From contig CP136067.1 in the NCBI GenBank assembly GCA_032622095.1, forward strand, positions 79,634,705 to 79,698,704: a DNA stretch of 64,000 nucleotides, given 5' to 3'. Every line of letters starts with the position of its first letter. The stretch's first letter is position 1. The translations under genes were made by a program, and so were the position numbers. This DNA comes from Siphonodentalium dalli. Taxonomy: Eukaryota; Mollusca; Scaphopoda; Gadilida; Siphonodentaliidae. Positions 33,400 to 45,344 of the stretch are shown one piece after another. The notes below the pieces were generated by a model, which saw only the letters and a list, made by a program, of their open reading frames with translations, did not search any database and was not told the origin of the DNA.

Positions 33400-34495
33400 C
33401 TCTGTGGATATTTGGTGGGAATAGAGAATACTCTTGCTCTCAAAGCGTTACACGTATTCTCATAAATTGTATATCCAAATGGCATCACAAAACATGATTT
33501 TTAGACATGGAATATAAGTAGTGGCTCACCTTATCAGGTCGGAGCAATTATCATTTTTTTTATCGCATTTAATCCGTCCCACCAATAAAGAAGTATTATT
33601 TATTTACAACTGCGTATACTTCAGACGTTATAGCATGAAAAATGAACATCATAAACACATTAGTTTGAAAAAATAAAAGACAACAATTGTGTTTTACATA
33701 GAGATGTATCAATCAATCAATTAATCAATCTAGTTTATCATATTATATGAAGATACATATGTTTTAAAGATATGTCCAGGTGCTCCTCTGTTCTGGTGCT
33801 ATATACTGGCTAATCATTTTCAGTTTAAAAGAAATGATGTTATGCGTGTATAGCAGCTACATGTGCCCGACACAGCGAGATTTTGAGTTGTTTATGTTAG
33901 ACGATGCGTCTGTTCTAAAAAATGAAAGAAATCCTCTGTATCAGGCAGATATACCCTTGTCAGAGGTCACTATTGGAGGATCCTGAAAAGTCATGTGCCA
34001 CGGACTGCGTTTTCCTTCATCTCAGAAGTAACCATATTTGACTGCACACTGTGACCACTATTTTTGAACAGGCCTGCTCTACATTTCCATATCTCTTGGT
34101 AATTGTAACTTTTTTTGTGGAAACTATAGAATGGGACAGACTCAATCGTGTTATAATATATACATGAGCCATTCTAATATGCAATCCTCTGACGATTCAA
34201 GGTCCCTCAGTATGAATGAATATATGTATCTCTTAAATAGATTGATATAAATATACTTTTAATGCTTTCTTCTATGTATCTGTGTTGCTAGATCATTATA
34301 GGAACGCCCTGATTTCCATCCCCATATAAATATGACAGTTGAGAAGATATAATTGTTCAAGTGACTTAATTCAGTCATCATTTGTCGAGATTGTAAAATT
34401 GGAATACCAAAAACTCCTTAGAACGACATGGAGATGGCCTGGCAGATGACTATATATAACTTTGTTGGATATCAGCGAATTGAAGAATCTTAGTG
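33400..34495. other. Gene-free stretch
   Basis: AT-rich, unique-looking. The 68-codon plus-strand frame at 33780-33986 shows no known domain and no convincing splice context. Confidence 0.35.
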
Positions 34496-34499
34496 AATC

Positions 34500-35900
34500 T
34501 CCTCTCGCCATCCATGACCCAAACGACCCCAAGTGTGATTTAATTCATCATATCATTAGAGAAGAACGTGCATGAATTTGGTGGAATTAGTGCTAAATAT
34601 ATTTGTATCAACTTTGGTGCAACTCCCCTCATGCACGACTTGAACCGCACCACTTTTGTAATATTTAAACCACGTCTATTAGACTCATGTATGCATTATA
34701 TAATGGAGATGATTATATATAAGTTTGATGGTAATCGGCAACTAAACAAATTCTTATCATAGTTATTACCCCCCCCCCCCCCATCTCTCACCCAAACGGC
34801 ACCAATTTCGCGTCTTTAAATCACACGTTTATATTCCTCGTATCACGGAGTAGTATAATATATCAATTTGGTCGAAATATGCGCTAAAAATAGCCCCTCG
34901 GCCTCCCCTGACACCAACAACATCACTTTAGAAAATTTTAACCCGAAATATGCGCTAAAAATAGCCCCTCCCCTGACACCAACGTCACTTTAGAAAATTT
35001 TAACCCGCACCACTATCTTACTCATAAAAAGTTACCCATGTTAGACCGCCTTGGTGCCATCTCGATTGTACCCTTAAAGTTATATATAGAACACAGACAG
35101 ATATTTGCAAATATTTGATTCATTGTATCATTTGAGAAGAACGTGTATGAGTTTGATGGTAATTGGCACTAAACGTATTTTTATAAGTTTTGGTGACCCT
35201 CCCGTCCCTATTTCGGACTCAAGCGGCGCCACTTTTGACATCATTAAACCACACACTTAGACTCCTGATATCATGGAGATTATTATTTGTAAGTTTGGTG
35301 CTAATCCGCGACTAAACAAATGTTTATCAAATTTAGTGCCCACCCCACCCCCATCTCTCACCAAAGCAGCACCAATATGACGTCTTTAAAATCACACAAT
35401 TAGATTCCTCATATCATGGATAAGAACGTGTATCAATTTGGTGGAAATTGGCGCTAAAAATATTGTGTATCAATTTTGGTGTCTCCCTTTCGGTGCACCC
35501 CTGACTCGAATGACGCCACTTTTGACAGCTTTAAGCCATGCCATCAGACACATCATACCATTGGGATGAATTTGTATAAGTTTGGTGGCAATCGGCGACT
35601 AAACCAATTCTTATCAGATTTAGTACCCCCCCCCCCCCCACCCCCCAAATCTCTCATCCCAACGACACCAATTTGGGGTCTTTAAATCACACAATAAGAT
35701 TCCTTGTATCATGGCGAAGATCTCAGAATAATGTGCATCAATTTGGTGGAATTCGGCACTAAATTATTTTTGATCAATTTTGGTGCCCCTCTCCCCTTCC
35801 GGGCATCGCTGATGCGAACGGCGCGACTTTTGTCAAGGACTTTTTTTATGCAAAAAAAAAACTTTTGAATACATGTACTTCTCATTTAGCGATATTTATC
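34500..35900 (+). repeat. Degenerate tandem repeat, period about 300 bp
   Basis: About four diverged units share AGAAGAACGTGTATGA, AATTTGGTGGAAT, GGCGCTAAAAATA, CGGCGCCACTTTTGAC-like and poly-C blocks followed by ATCTCTCACC. Poly-C runs at 34767-34780 and 35626-35647 sit at equivalent unit positions. Confidence 0.65.
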
Positions 35901-35966
35901 TGAATTTTTCCTTCTGTATAAAAGTACGAGTAATTCCTTTGTAAATATTTTTAAACTGTATCTTAA

Positions 35967-36432
35967 AGGTACTCAATCCGATCAGACGGTCCCCATATCA
36001 TCAAGATACAACAACAATAACATTTCTTCAAAATACGCTTTACTTATCAGAATCAATTAATTGCAACAAAATAATGCTAACCACTGTCAATCGTGGTATC
36101 AAATTTCCCAAAATGTTATCAACATATCAATGTTATCAACATTTTGTTCCAACAAAATATGGCCGTATTATCACTTGAGTATCACGAAAGTTGGCTGTAT
36201 TACTACTTGATTTTAGAGTTATCCATCTTCATCCGCAATTTTGTCTGAGACCATCCGTTTGACAACATATTTCTGGGCCACAAATAATTGCACATCTCGA
36301 GAAATAAAAAACTTCAAAAATCGATATCTGATCACTCTCAGCTGTTCCTCAACTCGAATCAAATATTTGTTATCCCCCAAGACAAAGAAATAGTCATTTA
36401 GGAGCGTTAATTCGGATAATGCATCTTTAAGT
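35967..36432. repeat. Dispersed 470-bp repeat, copy 2
   Basis: Same orientation and extent as 24433-24905, beginning CTCAATCCGATCAGACGG and ending TTCGGATAATGCAT. Confidence 0.7.
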
Positions 36433-36829
36433 CAGTTAATAGACTTATGACTGGACATTCGGAACTGAAAGCTTTGCCATTATCTTTCCAAATGTCCGCA
36501 GTCACTAGTCCATTAACCCTGACAAATAAACATTTCTTGGTGTAAGCTGTGAACCAGTAGTTTGAAGAATAACCACCTGTTACCACCATAAATGTATTAA
36601 TTGTACCACATTATTACATGACATACATAACATATAGTATGGATGGTACCATGGGTTCAATAATAATGGCTTATGCAGCATGAACATTGAGTAAGTGGAC
36701 CCCTGGGTGCATTACCTCATCATTATCCTATCTGTCATGCAGGCTATCTAAGGAACTGTTTACACATCATATTAATGCCTTATACAGGGAAAATAATGGT
36801 GCAGGTTAAACATTTCTAAAGTGGTGCTG

Positions 36830-37280
36830 GCTGAGTCATGGATGGTAAAGGGGTGGGGCACTAAATTTGATGAAAAAGTTTTATGGCACTAATTTTCACC
36901 AAACATATAAATATGTAGTCATCTCAATGATATGGGGATTAATTTCTATGTTGTGGTTTAAAGATTGCTACAGTACATGTAAGTGGTGTCACCCAAGTCA
37001 AGGATATGGTTTGGGGAGGAATCTAATGGGTCGAATGGTGTAGTTTAAAGATACTTGTTAAGTGGCGCCATCCATGTCAGGGTTGGGTCGGAGTCAAATA
37101 TTTGACAAAAACTTTTATATCATTGATTTCTAACAAATTTAAATATAGTAATTTCCGTTGTACACAAACACAGTTGTACAGGGAATCTATGGTATATTTC
37201 AATGTTGTCAAAGTGGCACCATCAGAGTCAGGGATGGGGTTGCGGTAGGAGTCCCAAACTTGATAAAACATTTCTACCAA
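36830..37280 (-). repeat. Inverted relative of the 300-bp period repeat
   Basis: Phrases such as GGCACTAATTTTCACC, AAGTGGCGCCATCC and GTCAGGGTTGGG are reverse-complement relatives of the units at 34500-35900. The 300-bp family therefore flanks the 35967 repeat in opposite orientations. Confidence 0.5.
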
Positions 37281-37289
37281 GAATTTCTT

Positions 37290-37612
37290 CCACCAATGTT
37301 TTTAGAATCCTTCTGCACTTGCATTATCTTTTGGTCTAGCTGTCATGTGCTCATTTTTCCTGAACAAATGAATCAGCATTATACGGCTGTGTAATATTGC
37401 ATGTATTTCCACATTATTTGTCAAGAGAGAATATAAGAGCTTTTAAAGGATTCAAGGCCTTTGAAGTGGGTTCATGCGAAATAACATCAAAGCCTGTAAA
37501 CAAACTACCAGCTGTCAGCAACAAGTACATAATAAAATAGAGTGACTTTGTTCTTATATTCATTATTATAATTAAGTCTCCAATAATGAGATTTTGCATG
37601 TCAAAACCATTG
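37290..37612 (-). repeat. Dispersed repeat, copy B (inverted relative to 15940-16290)
   Basis: Nearly identical to copy A over about 200 bp. It preserves the minus-strand frame of 61 codons (MQNLIIGDLIIIM start, hydrophobic centre) with just three amino-acid changes against copy A. Both copies continue into a TTAA-type MITE remnant, so the repeat may have moved with it or inside it. Confidence 0.6.
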
Positions 37613-37844
37613 TCATGTAAGCATTACTGTTACAGTGAATATACCTATAAAAACCCAATAAATCCAATAAGTTACCAAAGTTTAATAAAACATTGACAGT
37701 AAACATTAGAAAAGGTTAAAGCTTGAAAAATATCCTGAAAATCAAATTCAGACTAAAATATTTGAACTTACTACGTGTACTACACTACACGATTAGCGAT
37801 GTTTGTGGACAAATCACTGTTTATCTGAACATTTCCAAGTTGTG

Positions 37845-37917
37845 AATATGAATCCTTCTGCACAATGTATACTTATATAACTGAATGGAAGAATCCATTT
37901 AGGATAGAAAGGGTTAA
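37845..37917. mobile_element. TTAA-type MITE fragment
   Basis: The right-end part runs from AATCCTTCTGCAC to AGGATAGAAAGGGTTAA. Confidence 0.55.
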
Positions 37918-38104
37918 AGATACGGTAAGTGTTGGCAGTGGGTATTGCTGTTAAAATAGTCACATCGGTTAAAACCGCCATAAACAGAAAGAATATATAT
38001 TACTGGTATAGACAAACTTTGTTCTTATACCAATAATTTTTGTTTGTATATTGCATGTTATTGTCATGTTAGTACTCAATATTATGTAAACAAATGCCAT
38101 GTTA

Positions 38105-39010
38105 TTTAAAACAAGAGCATCGCTAGGGCGTGGCAAAATACGCCCTTTAGCCATTTCGAATTGTACTATCACAAAATAAGATAATACTTTGAGCTTACAT
38201 TTAAAGAAAATCTGATATACTCCTAATTTCAATGCCAAAATGTGGTCAAATTCTAAGTCGAAAAATGGCCATAACTCATGTAAAAATAATTAGACAGAAC
38301 CTATATTCAAACTTGGCGTGTAGTTTTAGCTGGGAAATACACATACCAGCTTTGGTTCAGCTCAAATAATAAAAACTGGAGTTATCGGTCGGAAACCAAA
38401 ATGTTATGAAATTGGTCAAATTCTAAGTTGAAAAAGGGCCGTAACTCATGTAAAAATAATTGGACGGAACCCATATTCGAACTTGGCCTGTATCTTTAGC
38501 TGGGAAATACACATACCAACTTTGGTTCAGATAAAATAATCCAAACTGGAGTTATCGGTCGGAAACCAAAAATATTAACAGACGGTCAAATTCTAAGTCG
38601 AAAAAGGGCCGTAACTCATGTAAAAATAATTGGACGGAACCCATATTCGAACTTGGCCTGTATCTTTAGCTGGGAAATACACATACCAACTTTGGTTCAG
38701 ATCAAATAATCCAAACTGGAGTTATCGGTCGGAAACCAAAAATGTTAACAGACGGTAAAATTCTAAGTCGAAAAAGGGCCGTAACTCATGTAAAAATAAT
38801 TGGACATAACCCATATTCGAACTTGGCCTGTATCTTTAGCTGGGAAATACACATAACAACTTTGGTTCAGATCAAATAATCCAAACTGGAGTTATCGATC
38901 GGAAACCAAAAATGTTAACGGACGGACGGACGGACGGATGGCTAGACGGACGGACGGACGGACGGACTGATAACATAATACAACCTTTTTTCAAAAAGGG
39001 CGTATAATAA
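38105..39010. mobile_element. Pearl-like element: four 170-bp units plus (GGAC)n
   Basis: Units start at about 38244, 38414, 38584 and 38754 with GGTCAAATTCTAAGTCGAAA. They carry CCCATATTCGAACTTGGCC and GGAGTTATCGGTCGGAAACC. The array ends in a GGACGGACGG microsatellite (38921-38967) and the tail AACATAATACAACC, TTTTTTCAAAAAGGGCGTAT. The left edge carries ATACGCCCTTT, the inverse of that tail. The layout matches bivalve pearl/Helitron-like elements. The class is inferred. Confidence 0.6.
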
Positions 39011-40315
39011 ACAGTATGTAAAGAGTATGCAAAACACTCCACACCAGACCCCACTATGGGAACTTTGGTTAGAAATGCCACCAAGTTGTTTACAATTTAA
39101 TGGTATAGCTCTTGATAATCCATGCTTCTCAAGATTTCAGTGTTGAATTGGTCACCCTGAATCACTCTCCTAAAAAAATTGCAATGGAGCCGAGTGTTTT
39201 GCTTATCGCTCACTATTTACGCGCTGTATATAAACAAATGCTTGGCTCACACAAAGTGTGTTTTGTAGAAAATATCACATTCATACAATCATTATACTAT
39301 ACTGATACATGTAGTATATTCTTGAGGAAATTTTCATAAATTGATATATTTAAATAGTGAATGTCATCTATACATGAATGTTGTCTGTGATTATTTTTTC
39401 TACAACGAGTCTGATCAAAAATTTGAGATTTTGATAAACATTGTGTTCAGTATTTATTTCACATCCTTGTATCAGACAATCCCAACCATTGGCTGAAAAG
39501 TTTCATTGATACTACATGTATAATTACTATAATTGTGTTTTAGGTCTGAGGATGGGTGACATCATTTATGTTGTTTCTCTCATTGCAAATAATGGGAGGC
39601 AGCTCCGGTTTGTATTAAAAGATGTGGGAGATGGTAAAATGTATTCAATGATGGAAATTCTATTGAATAAATGTGAATATTATAAAAGCTCATGACTCTA
39701 GAATAATAGAAGACCATGAAAATAAACACGGGATGCAAATATGACATTCTCAAGAGCTCTGCTTTCACTGTAAATTGTATACATAGATACATTTCACACA
39801 ATTTTCTTTGCCCTGAACTATAGAAGACTACTTAGACTAGTAGTTCATAGTTGTATTTACTTTGACAATAGATTGGGAACCAGGAGTTCATGAATAAAAT
39901 CTCATCAGAGAACAATGTGGAATGGTGGTCAAAGAAACCTTGTTTTATGAACATTTGTGGGCTGGTTATTGGCTAATTGTCTAAGTGGTCTGATTTATTG
40001 ATTTTTCGCCCAGAGGAAGTCTCTGCCGTTTTCATATTTTCCTGCATAAGATTTGATGAGAATACAATCTTTTTATGTTTGATTAAACACAGGAAATCTG
40101 ATGGTAGAATCACAGGGAAATCCAAGCTAATAATAAGGCCGTCAGTTTGGCGTAAATAGCATATAATTTCCTGTAGAGTTTTACTGTGTTTGTTCTAGCT
40201 TTTACTGGAGAGTTGGTTAACCATATACATGTATATCAGAATTTATGAGGCACTGGCTCAGAATGTGTTCATTGCTTGGTATGTTCATGACCAAATTATC
40301 ATCGATATAGCCATG
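39011..40315. other. Gene-free stretch
   Basis: AT-rich, with short chance frames only. I saw no repeat family of this window in it. Confidence 0.35.
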
Positions 40316-40912
40316 TTAACCCTTTCTATATTAAATGGATTCTCCCACTCAGTAATAAAAGTAAACATTGGAATGGTTACATATTGTTCATTTCGAGGGG
40401 TTCTCATGTAAAATAAGCAGACTACAAATAACAAAAGTACAGTACATGTGGGAGTCCTATTTATTGCAGGGAAATGTTCAGATAATACAGTAATATCCTA
40501 ATTAATCGACTCCTTAACCAAAGCAGAATTATGGGTAATTTTTCAGGACTTAGTCAGAAATATGGCTTGTTACCATTCATTGGAAAGCTCTCACTGAGAT
40601 AATACCATGATGGTAGACTGATTAATTAGGGCATTACAGTAAGTTTAGCAAATAACTATGGTCATTTTTATTTTTATCTGAACATTTCCAACTGGATAAC
40701 TAACTCTTCAATGAGTACTGTTTATAAGTATTGTTTATAAGATCAGAATGGCACACTATGATGAGCCTCAACTCAGATCATGCTTTTATAAACAGTCCCA
40801 ATTCAGGTGTTGAAGGTTTCGTATTCATTGGTGAAATGTTCAGATAATACGTTCAACAAACTGAACATTTCATAAAGGAACTACTTGTCAATTAGTATAT
40901 ATTTAGCAAAGA
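40316..40912. mobile_element. TTAA-type MITE sequence interrupted by a nested MITE
   Basis: The left end TTAACCCTTTCTATATTAAA and all left blocks are present to 40487. After the insertion at 40488-40639 the family resumes (TATCTGAACATTTCC). A second partial copy runs to TTTAGCAAAGAAAAGGA near 40916. Confidence 0.65.
40488..40639. mobile_element. TA-type palindromic MITE nested in a TTAA-type MITE
   Basis: The element starts CAGTAATATCC and ends GGGCATTACAG, with TA at 40486-40487 and 40640-40641. The second arm is largely replaced by CCATGATGGTAGACTG, as in the copy at 11474-11606. Confidence 0.75.
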
Positions 40913-40916
40913 AAAG

Positions 40917-42640
40917 GATATCAGAGAGGGGTGAATCCTTAATACCAGTTAACAGAGAGGGGTGAATCGTGAATACCAGTTAACAGAGAGGACTGAATCC
41001 TAAATGACAGTTAACAAAGAGGGGTGAATCCTAAATACTATGCGTCAACAATGAGAGGTGAATCTTAAATACAAGTTAACAAAGAGGGGTGAATCCTAAA
41101 TACAAGTTAACAAAGTGGAGTGAACCCTAAATAACAGTTAACATAGAGTGCTTAATCCTGAATACCAGTTAAAATAGAGGGCTGAATACCATTTAACATA
41201 GAGGACTGAATACCAGTTAACATAGAGTGCTGAATCCAGAATATCCAGTTAACATAGAGGACTGAATACCAGTTAACTTAGATGGCTGAATCCTGAATAT
41301 CAGTTAACATAGAGGACTGAATCCTGAATACTATTTAGCATAGAGGACTGAATCCAGAATATCCAGTTAACATAGAGGACTGAATCCAGAATATCCAGTT
41401 AACATAGAGGACTGAATCCTGAATATCAGTTAACATAGAGGACTGAATCCTGAATATCAGTTAACATAGAGGACTGAATCCTGAATATCCAGTTAACATA
41501 GAGGGCTGAATCCCGAATATCAGTTAACATAGAGGACTGAATCCTGAATACTATTTAGCATAGAGGACTGAATCCTGAATATCAGTTAACATAGAGGACT
41601 GAATCCTGAATACTATTTAGCATAGAGGACTGAATCCTGAATATCCAGTTAACATAGAGGGCTGAATCCCGAATATCAGTTAACATAGAGGACTGAATCC
41701 TGAATACTATTTAGCATAGAGGACTGAATCCTGAATATCCAGTTAACATAGAGGGCTGAATCCCGAATATCAGTTAACATAGAGGACTGAATCCTGAATA
41801 CCAGTTAAAATAGAGGGCTGGATCCTGAATACCAGTTAACATAGAGGACTGAATCCTGAATACCAGTTAACATAGAGTGCTGAATCCTAAATACCAGTTA
41901 ACATAGAGTGCTGAATACCAGTTAACATAGAGGGCTGAATCCTGAATACCAGTTAACAAAGAGGGGTGAATCCTTAGTTAAGAAAGAGAAGTGAACCCTA
42001 TATACAAGTTAACATAGAGTGCTGAATCCTGAATACCAGTTAACATAAAGGGCTGAATCCTAAATACCAGTTAACATAGAGTGAACCCTAAATACTAGTT
42101 AACACAGAGTGCTGAATACCAGTTAACATAGAGGGCTGAATCCTGAATACCAGTTAACAAAGAGGGGTGAATCCTGAATACCAGTTAACATAGAGGGCTG
42201 AATCCTAAATACCAGTTAACAAAGAGGGGTAAATCCTGAATACCAGTTAACATAGAGAGCTGAATCCTGAATATCAGTTAACAAAGAGGGGTGAATCCTG
42301 AATACCAGTTACCATAGAGGGCTGAATCCTAAATACAAGTTAACATAGAGGGGTGAATCCTGAATACCAGTTAACATAGAGGGCTGAATCCTGAAAATCA
42401 GTTAACATAGAGGGCTGAATACTGAATACCAGTTAACAAAGAGGGGTGAATCCTGAATACCAGTTGACAAAGAGGGGTGAATCCTGAATACCAGTTAACA
42501 TAGAGGGCTGAATCCTGAATACCAGTTAACATAGAGGGCTGAATACCAAATAACATAGAGGGCTGAATCCTGAATACCAGATAACATAGACGGCTGAATC
42601 CTAAATACAAGTTAACAAAGAGGAGTGAATCTCTTGTACT
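40917..42640. repeat. 31-bp minisatellite, about 55 copies
   Basis: The unit reads roughly GAATCCTGAATACCAGTTAA then CATAGAGGGCT. Variants alternate GGGGTG, GGACTG and GGGCTG. In the middle (about 41460-41800) a higher-order unit of three repeats, about 94 bp, recurs nearly unchanged. Minus-strand reading gives a repetitive 93-codon frame that I regard as incidental. Confidence 0.9.
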
Positions 42641-42905
42641 AGTTAAGAAAATACGGAATACAAAACATTGATTTCTCACTTACATATAAATATGCTTATT
42701 TTCAGACCTACATGTAGCTACTCTCAACAAATCAATCATGAATATGAAACTAAATTTCATCATAATTTGTCATTGAGGTAAGAAATAATCTGCATATCAG
42801 CCTATCAGGGTTTTTTTTTGGTCAAATATTGAATATGGGGGGGGGGGGGGGTATGAATCCATCATAATTATTAAAAATTAAGCACACACTCCTGCACAAT
42901 CCCAC

Positions 42906-43145
42906 TTAACCCTATCATGACAGGAGCTGCACTGGGGCAGCATTAAAGATCCTGTGCCAGTGCATTTTTTATATAATGTAAAAGAGTCTCCCATAGGGAG
43001 CCTCACACATATAAGAGAATGCACTGGCTTTATATACAAGGTTAATGTATATTTTTGTTAGGCCAATGAATTCTCTTATATGTATGCGAGGCTCCCTATG
43101 GGAGAATCGCAGATATAAGAGAATACATTGGCACAGGGTTTTCAC
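42906..43145. mobile_element. GTGCCAGTGCATT foldback family, copy 2
   Basis: It begins TTAACCCTATCATGACAGGA, followed by GCACTGGGGCAGC, the two hairpins (CTCCCATAGGGAGCC and CTCCCTATGGGAG), and ends near TTGGCACAGGG. A 13-base poly-G lies just before it, at 42838-42851. Confidence 0.65.
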
Positions 43146-43769
43146 AAAATGTTTTGAATATACTATATTTCTCTAAGTTTATCAGAGAATTGTACCATGA
43201 AAATACATCAAATTATTCAGAGAAAAACAGGAAATTGACCAATTGAAACAGTGTTAGGAACAAGGTTCACATAAAGTCGAATCACAATATTCTTTATATT
43301 ACACCATTGATTTTTGTGCTTGTTCTCACAGATTGGGCTAATTTAATTGGGCTCTGTGTTCATTACACAACATTATCTCCCACTCTTCTGTTTTCTTAAA
43401 TAATTGCTTTGCTGGCTCTCCAGAAAACCCCCAAGGGAAATATAGGGAAGTTAAAAAGAACTTAATTTCTCATAATTGAAATCCAAATCAGATATCCATA
43501 TGCCCATGGTATTAAGATCTGAGATACTTAATTCATTTTAATACCATACTTATAAAACTGGTTTAATTTATTAAGGTTTATTGTCATTTCAGCAGCTAGG
43601 CCATACCATGATGTTGTTCAGCATTGAGGCAAGACCCAAGCAGAGAGTTAATTTCATTTGAAATTTACTCCACCTCCACTTGCATAGAAACCACCGACAC
43701 CTGGAAAGCAATCTGACAAACTTGGCCAGATACATGAATCAGATTACCTTCCCAGTATGTGGATATTAA

Positions 43770-43860
43770 ACTTTTCATGACGGGAGTTGCATGGTGTGGG
43801 CATAAAAGATCCTGTGCCAGTGCATTCTCTTATATATGCGAGGCTCCCATAAACTGTTAT
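43770..43860. mobile_element. GTGCCAGTGCATT foldback family, left fragment
   Basis: ACTTTTCATGACGGGAG is followed by CCTGTGCCAGTGCATTCTC and the first half of the first hairpin, then the copy stops. Confidence 0.6.
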
Positions 43861-43969
43861 TTTAAAACAGCCACCAATTTACCCACCTATCTTCTGGAAT
43901 GATAAAAAAAGCTTTTTATATTATCATATAATCTATTTGTCCCACTTAATCTGAGCTAAAAGATAAGTA

Positions 43970-44675
43970 CTGTAATTGGCTTTAATTTCGTCGGCCTCAA
44001 TTTTCGTGGTTTCTTATAAAAAGGCTATTTCATGGGGACATGGATTCATAGATCAGGTGTCATATTTATCTTCATCAACAGCTCCTACAATAGCAGGTTT
44101 CTGACATCATTGAGAGTGGACATTATTGAGATATCGGTCCACCAGATATCCGGTGCCGAAAGGGCATCACGCAATCAATGTACTAATAGCTATCGGCTTC
44201 ATTTCATACGCTAGTTAGGTATAGCCATTTATTGTTTTACGTAACCTGCGCGTGATGAAACCATTAGCTTTTATTAAGAGATCAATTCAGTACGCATTGT
44301 TTATACAAATTATTATCACAGGGAGCAGACTGTGTTATATACAAACAATTATGAATAGGCCACTAACAAAATTTTATGTCTCTCACTTCATGTTTAAAAT
44401 GTGGAAAAGTCGAAATTCGATCTCCATCTAAAAAATTAAAGCATGGCGAGTATTCACATTACGGTGTCGAAAATTACGTTTCATCTCGTCTTCCGTGTTT
44501 TTTGTCAACCCATTTTACGACATGTCGAATACAAACTTCATGCCCGATATTCATTTTGATTTCATGTATTGAAATTTCTCTGAGTCAATTATTTCTTTGG
44601 GTTTAGATTTCGTGGTTGAGTCGAACCACGAAATCAACAAATAATGAACCCCCACGAATAAAAAGGATTTTACAG
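43970..44675. mobile_element. 706-bp TA-flanked element with CTGTAA ends
   Basis: The left end is CTGTAATTGGCTTTAATTTC and the right end is TAAAAAGGATTTTACAG (inverse CTGTAAAATCCTTTTTATTC). TA is present at 43968-43969 and 44676-44677. Near the right end the sequence ATTTCGTGGTTGAGTCGAAC then CACGAAAT forms a sub-terminal hairpin. No transposase. It is probably a Tc1/mariner-type non-autonomous element. Confidence 0.55.
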
Positions 44676-45270
44676 TAAGTAATGTTTTATTCTCAGTTCA
44701 GCCATTATTCATGGATGGAACAGGAGAAGATGCGCCTATCCCATGCCATTCCCCTGGTCAAGAGACCCATCGGTAACAATTTTCCTACATAATGAATGCT
44801 CTTTATGCCCCTTTAAGTCTTCTGAGGTCAATGGCATCTATCTCATGACACTCTACGGGTCAATTTATCCACATGCTTCAATTTTACCGACCAGATTTCA
44901 ACAATTTTGGGTATATAATGAATAATTTAATGTAATTAATTATTAGTGCCCTTTTAAGACATTTGATGTCAACGGGACCTATCTAATAAGATTCCCCGGG
45001 TCAAATTACTCATATGTGCAAATTTTAAACTCTGATGGTCCAGCTGTTTCTGTATAAACAATCAATTGCGACAACCTTTCAAGTTTGACACTGTGCGTGG
45101 CTAGTATAGTCCCTCATGTGACATCACATGAAGATTAACGATTCAGACTGCATAATCCATAACATAATATTCAATCGCATGAATCAGCATAACTTCAGTT
45201 ACGGGTGGACTATCACAAAAAATCTTTTCGGCAACGTGCTCAGTGGAGTAGCGGTCATCGATAATGACTG

Positions 45271-45338
45271 AGAAAAATTACACCTGTTTAATCCTTTAAG
45301 TATTAATACTTAAAGGATTAAACAGGTGTAATTTTTCT
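45271..45338. repeat. Perfect 68-bp palindrome without spacer
   Basis: The left arm starts AGAAAAATTACACCTG and the centre is AAGTATTAATACTT. The two 34-base arms are exact complements. Confidence 0.95.
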
Positions 45339-45344
45339 AGTGAA

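Noticed and set aside
40917..42640. CRISPR-like array
   Set aside because: Units of 31 bp are contiguous variants of one sequence with no unique spacers, and the window is eukaryotic.
42398..42679. 93-codon minus-strand open frame with repeated SALYVNWYSGF-like residues
   Set aside because: It is the translation of the 31-bp minisatellite plus its edge. The periodic protein reflects the repeat, with no independent sign of coding.
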